Source: Promethearchaeota archaeon (GTDB lineage: Archaea > Asgardarchaeota > Lokiarchaeia > Sigynarchaeales > SOKP01). Taken from it: DNA of 23,430 bases. The notes under the pieces were generated by a model that did not search any database, was not told the DNA's origin, and saw only the letters and a list, made by a program, of their open reading frames with translations. The DNA lies in NCBI GenBank assembly GCA_019058515.1, contig JAHPYY010000009.1:1-23430 (forward strand), in the 5' to 3' direction. This document shows positions 7,988 to 16,008 of the stretch, one piece after another. The position numbers and the translations under genes were made by a program. Positions within the stretch are counted from its first letter, which is position 1, and every line of letters starts with the position of its first letter.

Positions 7988-8110
7988 GGGTTTTTTATTC
8001 CATCTTTGGCTATCTATTTTTAATCACCTTTTTACTAAAATTACATTTTGTAGAAAATGTTGAGTACTATTGTTTAATACTAATTTAATTATATTTATAT
8101 TAAGTATGCG

Positions 8111-8117
8111 AAAAAAA
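8111..8117 (-). terminator. Poly-T terminator after cdc48
   Basis: Seven T on the minus strand begin 8 bases after the cdc48 TGA stop. This would separate cdc48 from the small downstream gene, which has its own promoter-like DNA. Confidence 0.5.
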
Positions 8118-8125
8118 CTTTAAGT

Positions 8126-10372
8126 TCAAACAAATAAATCTTCTCGCTCCTTCTTTTCAAATCTCCTTCTTCTTAGTTGCTCACCAAATTTTTCGTACCA
8201 TTCTATGACCTCGGGTGTTATTGTGGGATGAACAAATTGCCTTGCTTCTTGAAATTGTTCATAAGTAACGACTCGAGCTCTTATATTTTCTCTCAGAGCG
8301 ATCATTGCTGCTTCCCTACACCAAGTTTCTATATCCGCTCCAGAAAATCCGTCTATTGCATCATTTAACTCCTCAATTTTAAGGTTGGTAGCTAAAGGCA
8401 TGTCTTGGGTAAATATCTTAATTATTTCTAACCTACTAGCTTTATCCGGAGGGGGGACCAACAGAATTCTGTCAATTCTTCCCGGTCTTATTAGCGCAGG
8501 ATCTAGAATATCTGGTCGGTTTGTTGCTGCAATTACTACAATATCTTTCATTACTTCTAAACCATCGAGTTCCGTCAAGAATTGAGATAACACTTTTTCA
8601 CTTACACCCGAATCTGATGAGTGTCGCCCTCTACTGGGTGCAATTGAATCAAATTCATCGAAGAAAATTATGCAAGGGGCAGCCATTTTAGCTTTTCGGA
8701 AGACTTCTCTAATTGCTTTTTCGCTTTCTCCTACCCATTTTGATAATAATTCTGGACCCTTTATTGATATAAAATTCGCTTTACTTTCAGTAGCAACCGC
8801 TCGGGCTAATAATGTTTTCCCGCATCCGGGGGGCCCATATAATAAGATTCCTTTTGGTGGAGATATTCCCATTCTTTTGAATATTTTGGGATTAGATAAT
8901 GGCCATTCAACTGCTTCAATAAGTTTTTGCTTTAATTCTTCCAAACCCCCAACTTTGTCCCAAGGAACATTGGGGACTTCAACAAATACTTCTCTTATAC
9001 CTGATGGCAAAACTTCCTTTAAAGCCTCGTCAAAATCCTCCCGGTTGACTTCAATCTGTTCTAATAATTCAGGATCAATGATTTCTGATTCTAAATCAAT
9101 TTTGGGCAAATATCGTCGTAAAGCAGACATCGCGGCTTCTCTGCAAACGGCAGATATATCTGCCCCTACGAAACCGTGAGTAATTTTAGCATATTCCTTA
9201 AGGGAAATCTTCTTATCGAGAGGCATGTTACGAGTGTGAATCTGAAATACTTCTCGTCTTCCTTTTTCATCTGGTACCTTGATTTCAATTTCACGATCAA
9301 ACCTTCCCGGTCGTCTTAAAGCGGGATCTAAACTATTAGGTCTGTTTGTAGCTCCAATAACAATTACCCTACCTCTCCCGTGTAACCCATCAAGAAGCGC
9401 TAATAATTGAGCTACGACGCGCCTTTCGACTTCTCCAGTTACTGTTTCTCTCTTTGGAGCAATTGCATCGATCTCATCTATAAATATTATTGATGGACTC
9501 TTTTCTTCCGCTTCAATAAAAATTTTCCTTAATTTCTTTTCAGATTCACCGTAAAATTTACTCATAATTTCTGGTCCGTTGATCGATATGAAATGTGCCT
9601 CACTTTCATTTGCTACTGCCTTAGCTAAAAGAGTTTTTCCACAACCTGGAGGTCCTCGAAGTAATACCCCTTTCGGAGCGTCAATTCCCAATCTCTTAAA
9701 TAGAGAAGGATGTCTCAGGGGTAATTCAACCATTTCTCGTACTTTTTGTATTTCTCGATCTAATCCGCCTACATCCTCGTAAGTAACATATACCCCTCCT
9801 TTTTCCTCTTCTTCGGTAACTCTTTCACTTATATGAAGAGCAGTTTCTTGCTTAATGATACATATGCCTTTAGGTCTCATACTTATTACTTTAAAAGTAA
9901 TCTCACGACTGATCCCAATTGAAATCAAAATGATATCGTCGATTGTTATAGGGTAGTTATTTAGCTTTCTTTTCACAAATGTTTCAAAACGAGGATTGGT
10001 CTTGATCTTGACGCTTGCCGGCGCTAACACTACACTCTGAGCTACAGCAGCGTTAACTTTGTATATTTCAACATTGTCATCTATGCTTGATCCCGTATTT
10101 TTACGCAGCCTCGAGTCTACTCTAACTATTCCGAGCCCATTGTCTTGAGGATAACTTGGCCAAGCGATTCCCGCACTTTCTTTCTTACCAATTAATGCAA
10201 TAACATCTCCAGTTTGTATATTTAGGCTTTCCATTGTTTTTGGATCGATTCTTACAATATTACGTCCAATATCTCTCTTTTTAGCTTTTTGAACTCTTAA
10301 TACAACCTTCGAACCATTATCACTTTTATTTAATTCGCCCTTTTTATTCGCTTCTTCATCATCAGAGGTCAT
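8126..10372 (-). CDS. cdc48: Cdc48/VAT AAA+ ATPase, two rings
   Basis: This is the archaeal p97/VAT unfoldase, a cytosolic hexamer that pulls on proteins with ATP and can feed the 20S proteasome. After a 20-residue charged start, residues 21-190 are the N domain (double-psi barrel plus four-stranded part). D1 has Walker A GPPGCGKT (240-247) and Walker B FIDE (297-300). D2 has Walker A GPPGCGKT (513-520) and Walker B FFDE (570-573). The Arg-finger region RRPGRFDRE follows in D1, and the matching RPGRIDR in D2. The length of 748 equals that of VAT-type proteins. The C-terminus is Leu-Phe-Val, close to the hydrophobic-Tyr-any (HbYX) motif used to dock on the proteasome but with Phe for Tyr. It lies 84 bases after fen on the same strand, with a TATA-like box in the gap, so it may be read both alone and from upstream. 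Confidence 0.97.
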   Translation of the reverse strand: MTSDDEEANKKGELNKSDNGSKVVLRVQKAKKRDIGRNIVRIDPKTMESLNIQTGDVIALIGKKESAGIAWPSYPQDNGLGIVRVDSRLRKNTGSSIDDNVEIYKVNAAVAQSVVLAPASVKIKTNPRFETFVKRKLNNYPITIDDIILISIGISREITFKVISMRPKGICIIKQETALHISERVTEEEEKGGVYVTYEDVGGLDREIQKVREMVELPLRHPSLFKRLGIDAPKGVLLRGPPGCGKTLLAKAVANESEAHFISINGPEIMSKFYGESEKKLRKIFIEAEEKSPSIIFIDEIDAIAPKRETVTGEVERRVVAQLLALLDGLHGRGRVIVIGATNRPNSLDPALRRPGRFDREIEIKVPDEKGRREVFQIHTRNMPLDKKISLKEYAKITHGFVGADISAVCREAAMSALRRYLPKIDLESEIIDPELLEQIEVNREDFDEALKEVLPSGIREVFVEVPNVPWDKVGGLEELKQKLIEAVEWPLSNPKIFKRMGISPPKGILLYGPPGCGKTLLARAVATESKANFISIKGPELLSKWVGESEKAIREVFRKAKMAAPCIIFFDEFDSIAPSRGRHSSDSGVSEKVLSQFLTELDGLEVMKDIVVIAATNRPDILDPALIRPGRIDRILLVPPPDKASRLEIIKIFTQDMPLATNLKIEELNDAIDGFSGADIETWCREAAMIALRENIRARVVTYEQFQEARQFVHPTITPEVIEWYEKFGEQLRRRRFEKKEREDLFV

Positions 10373-10413
10373 ATAATCCCAACTTTTTTTTTAATAAATA
10401 CTAATTTAGAATA

Positions 10414-10423
10414 GTATATAATT
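10414..10423 (-). promoter_or_regulatory. cdc48: TATA-like box for cdc48
   Basis: On the minus strand AATTATATAC lies about 45 bases before the cdc48 ATG. Transcription would start near 10390, leaving a leader of about 17 bases without a clear ribosome binding site. Confidence 0.45.
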
Positions 10424-10456
10424 TGGTAAAAATTTTTACCTTTTCTTAAAAAACCT

Positions 10457-11515
10457 TCATCCATTCTTTTTAAAAAAACCATTGAGCGATGTCTGAACAG
10501 AGTTAGTGTCCATTTTCTTCAGGCGTTCCAATGCTTTCTCTACTCTTGGTCTTGAGAAGCTGTGTTTTTCCACCAAGAATTCTTTTACTTTTGCGTAGTC
10601 AATTTTATTCCATTTGAGCTTTGGATATTCATTTGTCACATTTGGATTTAAAAAGAGTCCTTTAATTTGTTCTACCACACTAGGATCAATTTCAAAATCT
10701 CTTTTACCGAGTTCTTCTTTATGATCTAGCATTGTTTTTATTGATCCATATTTTTTTATCAATTCTAGGGCTGTGTGTTGACCTATTCCCTTTATACCTG
10801 GAAAAAAGTCAACACCGATAAGAATACCCATTTCTATTAGTTGCTCCCTTGTTATTTCTAAATCTTCTAATAACTTGGGTAAAGAAATATATTCTATGTC
10901 TAAGGTAATTTTGGTATCTTTTACTTTTTTCGATCTACTAACCGCAAAATTTCTAATTAATCTTAATCCTCCAAAAAGAAGTGTGTCATAATCTTGGGAA
11001 GCACAGCCCCAAGCATCGCCACTTTCAACTAAATACGCTGATTGTGCTTCGCCTTCAGATGGAGCTTGGACTATAGGGATTCCAAGGTAATTTATTAAAG
11101 TTTTACTATCCTCAATCATTTCAGTGGTTAATTTAGAAGTTAATTGAGCGAATTTACGAGCTTCTCTAAAATCTCCCGCATCTTGAGCCTCGATCATTTT
11201 TTGCTTCGCTTTACTTTTCACCTCTTGTCGCTCCTTAATAGTTTCGAGCTTTAACTTAGATGGTTTGCCATCAAAAACAAAAATTGGCTTGATTTCGTGT
11301 TCGACAAAATTAATTGTTCTATAAAATATTCCTGATAAATGTGAGGTTACATCTCCTTTATCATTTTTTAGAGGAGTTCCATCGTACTGTCGTATTATTG
11401 CTAAAAATTGATAAAGAGTATTAAAAGCATCAATAGCTATTTTCTTACCCGTCAATGACTCCATTGAAATGGATTTTTTGACGCTTTTTACAAGATCGTT
11501 GATTTTTACACCCAT
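10457..11515 (-). CDS. fen: Flap endonuclease FEN1 with PCNA-binding tail
   Basis: FEN1 cuts 5' flaps during Okazaki fragment maturation and base excision repair. The N-terminal nuclease region begins MGVKIND and carries D29 and D82 (FDGKPSK). The internal region has E154 and E156 (SEGEAQ), D175 and D177 (SQDYD) and D236 (GVDFFPG), the standard two-metal acidic set. The helix-hairpin-helix (GIKGIGQHTA, 240-249) follows. The C-terminus ends in a PIP box, QTSLNGFF (341-348), which docks to PCNA. The length of 352 is normal for archaea. It begins with ATG, 76 bases after the Nob1-like gene and on the same strand. With NAD kinase, the Nob1-like gene and cdc48 it forms a minus-strand block that could be co-transcribed. 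Confidence 0.97.
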   Translation of the reverse strand: MGVKINDLVKSVKKSISMESLTGKKIAIDAFNTLYQFLAIIRQYDGTPLKNDKGDVTSHLSGIFYRTINFVEHEIKPIFVFDGKPSKLKLETIKERQEVKSKAKQKMIEAQDAGDFREARKFAQLTSKLTTEMIEDSKTLINYLGIPIVQAPSEGEAQSAYLVESGDAWGCASQDYDTLLFGGLRLIRNFAVSRSKKVKDTKITLDIEYISLPKLLEDLEITREQLIEMGILIGVDFFPGIKGIGQHTALELIKKYGSIKTMLDHKEELGKRDFEIDPSVVEQIKGLFLNPNVTNEYPKLKWNKIDYAKVKEFLVEKHSFSRPRVEKALERLKKMDTNSVQTSLNGFFKKNG

Positions 11516-11591
11516 TTTAACGCTATTATTTTTGTTTACTACTATTAAAAAATCGCACTAAAAATTAACTAGATGTTAACTAATTTTAATT

Positions 11592-12047
11592 CTATGGTTT
11601 AGTGTTTTTAATTCCTTCCCTAAATACAGGAGAATACTTGATTCCAAATCTTTTACATAAGTTTTCCATAGTATAATCGTCAGTATACAATGTAACACAG
11701 GCACCTTCGCTCTTTTCCAGTTCTAACGTTAATGCGATAAGTTCTATGTCCGTACTAGACAACTTACTTAAATCCCCTATACTTTTAGCGTGAGTTTTTA
11801 TCAAGGTAGTGTAGTATTCAGACGGACTTTTCAAAATTAGCTTTTTTGATTCAATCCCCGCCTTTATCCTTCCAATTATTGTCCTATTTTTTAATTCGTA
11901 TTTTTCCACTTCTATTTCCTGAATTACGCTTGGAGTAGTGTATATATTGCTATTTACTAAGTGAAAATTTATTCCTTTAAGAAAAATATTCGTGTCAAAT
12001 ACTAAAGTTTCTCTTACTTTATTGTTAGAATCGCTCGTTTGAATCAC
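11592..12047 (-). CDS. nob1: Nob1-like PIN-domain RNase, no zinc ribbon
   Basis: Nob1 makes the 3'-end cut that matures 16S rRNA in the small ribosomal subunit. The whole protein is a PIN domain: FDTN (D18), E44 in SVIQEIE, D100 in LSSTDIEL, and D123/D124 in YTDDYTMEN, the acidic metal site. The stretch LYTDDYTMENLCKRFGIKY is Nob1-like rather than VapC-like. The protein stops at residue 151, where archaeal Nob1 normally continues into a four-Cys zinc ribbon. There are no Cys codon pairs in any frame before fen, so a simple frameshift does not explain the loss. The start is GTG at 12047; no in-frame ATG exists upstream. It lies 16 bases after the NAD kinase stop, so the two are probably co-transcribed. 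A diverged PIN nuclease with another RNA target is the alternative. Confidence 0.78.
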   Translation of the reverse strand: MIQTSDSNNKVRETLVFDTNIFLKGINFHLVNSNIYTTPSVIQEIEVEKYELKNRTIIGRIKAGIESKKLILKSPSEYYTTLIKTHAKSIGDLSKLSSTDIELIALTLELEKSEGACVTLYTDDYTMENLCKRFGIKYSPVFREGIKNTKP

Positions 12048-12063
12048 TAAAAAAATACATTTG

Positions 12064-13002
12064 TTATCGCTCCTCTAAAGATGTTTCGTTGAACGAGATA
12101 GAAGATTTATAACCCAAAATCTTTTTTCTTAACCTAACTACATAACCTTTACTTGGGTTGTCTTTTAATAACCGAATAAATTTTGCTTGCGTCCTACTTT
12201 TCCTGATTCTTATTACTGTATTAGGTAAAACCTTCCGAATTACCTGCTGTCCATCAATGATTATTCGAGCGTTGAGTCTTGGACGTAGAAGCTTAATTTC
12301 TACATTAGTGTCAATTGGAACGATAAAAGGTTTTAACCCCGATCCAGTAAAAGTGTTTAGCGGAGTAATCTGCATGATATCTAATTCTGGATCAACAATA
12401 GCGCCACCCGCACTCAAATTATAAGCGGTCGAACCGATTGAAGTTGAGACCATAACTCCGTCTAAGTTGCTTCGATTTAAAAAGACTCCATTAATTTTAA
12501 TTGAAACCTGCATTACTTTGGAGTGTTTGGAGGATACGACTAACACCTCGTTAATAGAATTCCCAAGTTTTATTTCGGATTGATCTCGTTTTAATATAAA
12601 GGCAGCAATTTTAGTGTGAGTTTGAATGTAATATTCTCCATTTAATACTTTATCGATGTCACTAAATACAGAATTTTCATTAGATTCGTCTAAGAAACCA
12701 ATGGATCCGATGTTTACTCCTAAAATTGGTGGTGGATTCGATTGAGATATACTATTTAGTATTCTTAATAAAGTTCCATCTCCACCCACTGATATGAGAA
12801 ATTTAGTATTTGCTCCTGTCATTTCGTTTAAATCTTTACCAATGTGAGACAATATTCGAGGAGCGATCCGGGTTTCGAGGGAAACCTTTTCTTTTTTATT
12901 TCTAAAAAGATAATCAAAAATCTTCTTAGTCAATACCATAGCCCTGTCTGAATCCATCCTGCATGCAAGGGCAATGGAAGCGCGAGTATCTTCTTTTATC
13001 AT
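12064..13002 (-). CDS. nadK: NAD(+) kinase
   Basis: It phosphorylates NAD+ to NADP+ in the cytosol. The ATP-binding GGDGT motif is at 73-77, and GVNIGSIGFLDE (95-106) is the first NAD-site segment. The C-terminal beta-sandwich holds the family signature NLDGVMVSTSIGSTAYN (179-195), then AGGAIVDP and ITPL. In the common form this reads DGxxxSTPTGSTAY; here Ser-Ile replaces Pro-Thr, a mild change. The length of 312 is slightly above typical archaeal enzymes of about 250-280, with the excess in the last 40 basic residues. The start is ATG at 13002, with a TATA-like box about 35 bases upstream. The gene heads a tight pair with the Nob1-like gene and is followed by fen and cdc48 on the same strand. 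Confidence 0.94.
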   Translation of the reverse strand: MIKEDTRASIALACRMDSDRAMVLTKKIFDYLFRNKKEKVSLETRIAPRILSHIGKDLNEMTGANTKFLISVGGDGTLLRILNSISQSNPPPILGVNIGSIGFLDESNENSVFSDIDKVLNGEYYIQTHTKIAAFILKRDQSEIKLGNSINEVLVVSSKHSKVMQVSIKINGVFLNRSNLDGVMVSTSIGSTAYNLSAGGAIVDPELDIMQITPLNTFTGSGLKPFIVPIDTNVEIKLLRPRLNARIIIDGQQVIRKVLPNTVIRIRKSRTQAKFIRLLKDNPSKGYVVRLRKKILGYKSSISFNETSLEER

Positions 13003-13031
13003 AGAGTTTAGACCATCTGCGAATGATTTTT

Positions 13032-13043
13032 GCTATAAATATT
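13032..13043 (-). promoter_or_regulatory. nadK: TATA-like box for nadK block
   Basis: On the minus strand AATATTTATAGC lies about 35 bases upstream of the nadK ATG, so transcription would begin about 8 bases before it. It probably drives nadK and the Nob1-like gene, perhaps fen as well. Confidence 0.4.
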
Positions 13044-13149
13044 ATACAGAGAATCTTGAAAAATTTCTATTTAAAGATCGGTCGAGTTAAAAATTGTGGA
13101 ATTTTAAGAATTTAAATTAACCATCATTTAAGAAAAAGATATGTCAAAA

Positions 13150-13581
13150 TTAATTACTGCTAATTATTCTGCTTATGGTAGTATTTCCCGCGATTTTCCA
13201 TATTTCTACTTGGGTTTGAGACATCTTATTAGCATCCTTCTGTAGATCTTGCAATTTTTTAACTAATTCTGGATCCTTTGGCCAAGTAACATCGATAGAC
13301 TCGTAACTTTCAAGATCCATTACATTTATCGCTGTATCTTCAATGAAATTAATTTGAGCGCTACTTTTCAATATTTCAGGAACATTAACCATAGATCCAC
13401 TTGGAAAGGTTAGAGAGCGTTTGTTCTCATCAAACACCCCAATGCAGACTACTCTAACTTTAGCGTGCCCGTGCTTTCCTGACTTACTTCTTTCTGTTGA
13501 TTTTATGATACAAGGCTCATCGTCAACCATAATATAATTACCTACCTTTAATTTTTGAATTTCTGTTCTTGAGAATGACAA
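13150..13581 (-). CDS. eif5a: Translation factor aIF5A
   Basis: aIF5A binds the ribosome E/P region and helps peptide-bond formation at difficult sequences. Residues 1-70 are the SH3-like domain, with the hypusination loop KSGKHGHAK (33-41); K36 is the lysine to be modified. Residues 75-143 are the OB-fold domain. The total of 143 is slightly longer than the usual archaeal 130-137. The start is TTG at 13581, supported by AGGTGA (13594-13589) seven bases upstream; no ATG lies in a suitable place. Deoxyhypusine synthase is not in the window. The gene is divergent from srp54 across a 381-base gap and lies 147 bases upstream of nadK on the same strand, where nadK has its own TATA-like box. Confidence 0.96.
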   Translation of the reverse strand: MSFSRTEIQKLKVGNYIMVDDEPCIIKSTERSKSGKHGHAKVRVVCIGVFDENKRSLTFPSGSMVNVPEILKSSAQINFIEDTAINVMDLESYESIDVTWPKDPELVKKLQDLQKDANKMSQTQVEIWKIAGNTTISRIISSN

Positions 13582-13962
13582 CCTGTTTTCACCTAATTTA
13601 TCTTTACCTTTTATATAAGTTCTTTTTATAGTATTTATTACCTATTCTATAATCTTACTAATATCTAATCCAAAACCTAATTTATTTCTTTTTAATTTAA
13701 TAATTGATATGCAAATAGGTTTTTCTAGAAGAAGAATTCCATCTATTCAAGCGAATACGGACTATTATCATCAAAATTATCTTAAACCTCATGGTCTTCT
13801 ATTTGAACTATTTTTCTTCCATTCATTTAAATCTCCAACTTAATAGCTAAAAGAGTGTATCCAATACAATGAAAATACACAATATTTTTAATTTAGATAA
13901 GTCTTTTTTATATGTTATAGAGAACTAAGAAAAACAATTAAATTAGAATAGTTTCCAACTCA
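13582..13962. promoter_or_regulatory. Divergent aIF5A/SRP54 intergenic region
   Basis: This 381-base gap carries promoters for both neighbours. On the minus strand two TATA-like elements stand in tandem, TTATATAAAAG (about 13609-13618) and CTATAAAAAG (13622-13631). The outer one fits better, since it leaves room for the AGGTGA site of aIF5A. On the plus strand TTTTTTATATG (13904-13914) lies about 50 bases before the SRP54 ATG. The centre (about 13709-13843) is less AT-rich and holds a possible 44-codon reading frame, listed separately. No tRNA or convincing C/D-box RNA was found. Confidence 0.5.
13709..13843 (+). CDS. Possible small protein (44 residues), doubtful
   Basis: An ATG at 13709 opens a frame of 44 codons ending in TAA. 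The peptide starts MQIGFSRRRIPS and ends in a Phe-rich stretch (LFELFFFHS, residues 31-39) and KSPT. No ribosome binding site or clear TATA box precedes it, and no family is recognised. It is listed because it fills the middle of an unusually long gap and its base composition is less AT-rich than the flanks. A chance frame is quite likely. Confidence 0.2.
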   Translation: MQIGFSRRRIPSIQANTDYYHQNYLKPHGLLFELFFFHSFKSPT

Positions 13963-15342
13963 ATGGTATTAGAAAAACTTGGGAGATCGTTAGATACCGC
14001 TATAAGAAAAATTAGACGTTTACCTCAGGTGGATAAAGACGCGATTAACGCGTTAATCCAGGATCTACAGAGAGCTTTGCTATCCGCTGATGTGAAAGTG
14101 GAATTAGTATTCCAAATGACCGAAAACATTAAGAAGGAAGCAATGAACACTAAGATTACGCAAAGGACTAAGCGAAAAGATTTTGTTATAACATTAATAC
14201 ATGACGAATTAGTAAAAACCTTAGGAGGAAAAGTTGCTCCAATTAGAATTAAATCAGGCAAGCAAAATATCATTTTATTAGTGGGAATCCAAGGATCTGG
14301 AAAAACAACTACAGTAGGTAAACTCGCGAGCTATTACAAAAATAAAGGTTATCAAGTTGCTGCGGTCACTACCGATACTTGGCGTCCAGGAGCGTATGAA
14401 CAGTTATTACAGCTAACTGAAAAAATTGGCGTAAAGTGCTTTGGAAATCCTAACGAGAAAAATTCACTTAAAATTACGACGAGAGAAACTAAAAAGGCTT
14501 TAAATGAAGGGTTTGACATTATTATTGTTGACACTGCTGGGCGCCATAAAGAAGAAAAAGAATTGATGGCTGAAATGGCTAAAATTGAAAAGATCTTAAA
14601 GCCTGATGAAGTAATTTTGGTAATTGATGGTACATTAGGTCAACAGGCATATCCTCAAGCGGAACAATTTGCAAACACAACAAATTTAGGAAGTATCATT
14701 GTAACTAAGCTTGATGGAACGGCTAAAGGAGGAGGTGCGTTATCAGCGTGTGCCGCTACCAGTGTTCCTATTAGATTTATTGGTGTTGGAGAGAAAATTG
14801 ACGAGTTCGAAGAGTTTGATCCGACTGATTTCGTTGGATCTTTATTAGGTATTCCAAATTTGGAAGCGCTTGTTCAGAAAGTCCAAGATGCTGAAGCAAT
14901 GCCTGATCCTGAAACTGTAAAACGAATGATGCATGGTAAGTTTACCCTTGAAGACTTATATATTCAATTAAAGTCCATTAAAAAAGTCGGAAAATTCAGC
15001 CAAATTTTGTCAATGATGGGCGGAGGAAACATCCCTGATGCTCTAAAGGACGACGCTCAGAAGAACATTGAAAAGTGGGAAGTAGTTCTAAACTCGATGA
15101 CAAAAGACGAAAAAGAAAATCCAAAAATCATTAAAAAGACAAGAAAACGAAGAATATCAATTGGAAGTGGAACAGATTACGCGGTAATTAACAAAATGCT
15201 CGATCAATACAATCAAATGAAAAAAGTAATGAAAAAGTTCTTACAAATGAGGAAAAAAGGAGCGAAAGGGATGCCAATACCTGGAATGGGAAAAGGTGCG
15301 TCGCAATTTATGGGAAAACTTGCTAAGGATTTTAAACTTTAA
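13963..15342 (+). CDS. srp54: Signal recognition particle GTPase SRP54
   Basis: SRP54 binds 7S RNA and signal sequences and delivers ribosomes to the membrane receptor FtsY. Residues 1-95 are the helical N domain. The G domain has G1 GIQGSGKT (108-115), the [13 protein letters not shown] segment (136-148), G3 DTAGRH (190-195), G4 TKLDG (248-252) and the closing [12 protein letters not shown] motif. From about residue 310 to the end is the Met-rich M domain, with Met-rich stretches such as ILSMMGGGN and the RNA-binding GSGT segment near residue 400, ending in a basic Gly/Met-rich tail. The length of 459 is normal. The start is ATG with no clear ribosome binding site. The TrmY-like gene starts 17 bases after the stop, and dihydroorotase follows, suggesting one operon. 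Confidence 0.97.
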   Translation: MVLEKLGRSLDTAIRKIRRLPQVDKDAINALIQDLQRALLSADVKVELVFQMTENIKKEAMNTKITQRTKRKDFVITLIHDELVKTLGGKVAPIRIKSGKQNIILLVGIQGSGKTTTVGKLASYYKNKGYQVAAVTTDTWRPGAYEQLLQLTEKIGVKCFGNPNEKNSLKITTRETKKALNEGFDIIIVDTAGRHKEEKELMAEMAKIEKILKPDEVILVIDGTLGQQAYPQAEQFANTTNLGSIIVTKLDGTAKGGGALSACAATSVPIRFIGVGEKIDEFEEFDPTDFVGSLLGIPNLEALVQKVQDAEAMPDPETVKRMMHGKFTLEDLYIQLKSIKKVGKFSQILSMMGGGNIPDALKDDAQKNIEKWEVVLNSMTKDEKENPKIIKKTRKRRISIGSGTDYAVINKMLDQYNQMKKVMKKFLQMRKKGAKGMPIPGMGKGASQFMGKLAKDFKL

Positions 15343-15359
15343 TCAATTAATTTTTACTT

Positions 15360-16007
15360 TTGATAAAATTGGTAAATTTCATCATTATTACCGACGATTA
15401 TCCTAATTATTCCAAGAAAATCATAGATTCAGGGAATATTCCAATAGATATTGTTAATATATGCTCCGTTATAAAGGAAGTATTTTGCCTTTCTTATACT
15501 ATTCGAAAACAAAATAATATGTTGCTCCTTTTTATGACGCCTAGGGTGGTAATTAAATTTGTTGGGGCAAAATTGAAATATTTAGGACCAGATCTTCGGT
15601 CTCAAAGCCTTTTATTACTAAAATCTCTCAAAAAACACAGAAATTCTGCAATTCACGAGGAATTTAGGTGGATTGAATCCACTCCAGGGATTTATTCCTC
15701 GCATTTAAATTTTGAAGAGCTTTTTAACATTCTTCAGATAGATGAGGTAAAAAAAAACCTGATTATCGCAATTAACGAAGATTTAATCGAAATTGGAAAT
15801 AGTTTCCAAAATTATATCATTTCAAATCTAAACTTTTTAGATCCTGAGACTCTTAATATATTTATTGTAAGAGGAAATTCAAACTTACAAGAAGCACCAT
15901 TATTTCTATTAAAAAACAAAGATAAAGTAACTTCAAAAATCGTGATTGTATCCGATTTAGTATTAAAATTTAATTTTTACAATGATAATTCCATAAAAAG
16001 TAGTTAA
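15360..16007 (+). CDS. trmY: Diverged TrmY-like SPOUT methyltransferase, C-terminal knot missing
   Basis: TrmY methylates N1 of pseudouridine 54 in archaeal tRNA. Similarity runs along the protein: PIDIVNICSVIKEVFCLSYTIRK (residues 28-50, split here for reading) corresponds to the RLDLLCRC...FFLSHDIRRD region; IKFVGAKLKYLGPDLRS (65-81) to IKFxGxxLKxxxPDER; and IESTPGIY (105-112) to the QSTPGIYV stretch. After NIFIVRGN (166-173), where TrmY has VFIIGDH, the protein should continue through the SLxPLxLxAxHCIxxxHNxLD knot that holds S-adenosylmethionine. Instead it ends KIVIVSDLVLKFNFYND and a short Ser-rich tail. The next gene starts one base after the stop, so the end is real in this sequence. 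It begins at TTG (15360 or 15369); neither has a ribosome binding site. It may be inactive as a methyltransferase or bind differently. Assignment is from remembered family motifs. Confidence 0.6.
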   Translation: MIKLVNFIIITDDYPNYSKKIIDSGNIPIDIVNICSVIKEVFCLSYTIRKQNNMLLLFMTPRVVIKFVGAKLKYLGPDLRSQSLLLLKSLKKHRNSAIHEEFRWIESTPGIYSSHLNFEELFNILQIDEVKKNLIIAINEDLIEIGNSFQNYIISNLNFLDPETLNIFIVRGNSNLQEAPLFLLKNKDKVTSKIVIVSDLVLKFNFYNDNSIKSS

Positions 16008-16008
16008 A

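Noticed and set aside
8670..9179. Long plus-strand open frame opposite cdc48 (169 codons), and shorter ones at 8385 and 9579
   Set aside because: They lie wholly inside the convincing cdc48 gene on the other strand, mirror its conserved ATPase motifs, and show no domain of their own.
11592..12047. VapC-type toxin
   Set aside because: It has a PIN domain but no VapB-like antitoxin nearby. The TDDYTMENLCKRFGIKY stretch and the position in a housekeeping block fit Nob1 better.
13735..13790. C/D-box small RNA on the minus strand
   Set aside because: A C-box-like TGATGA is present, but no D box (CTGA) or terminal stem was found at the right distance.
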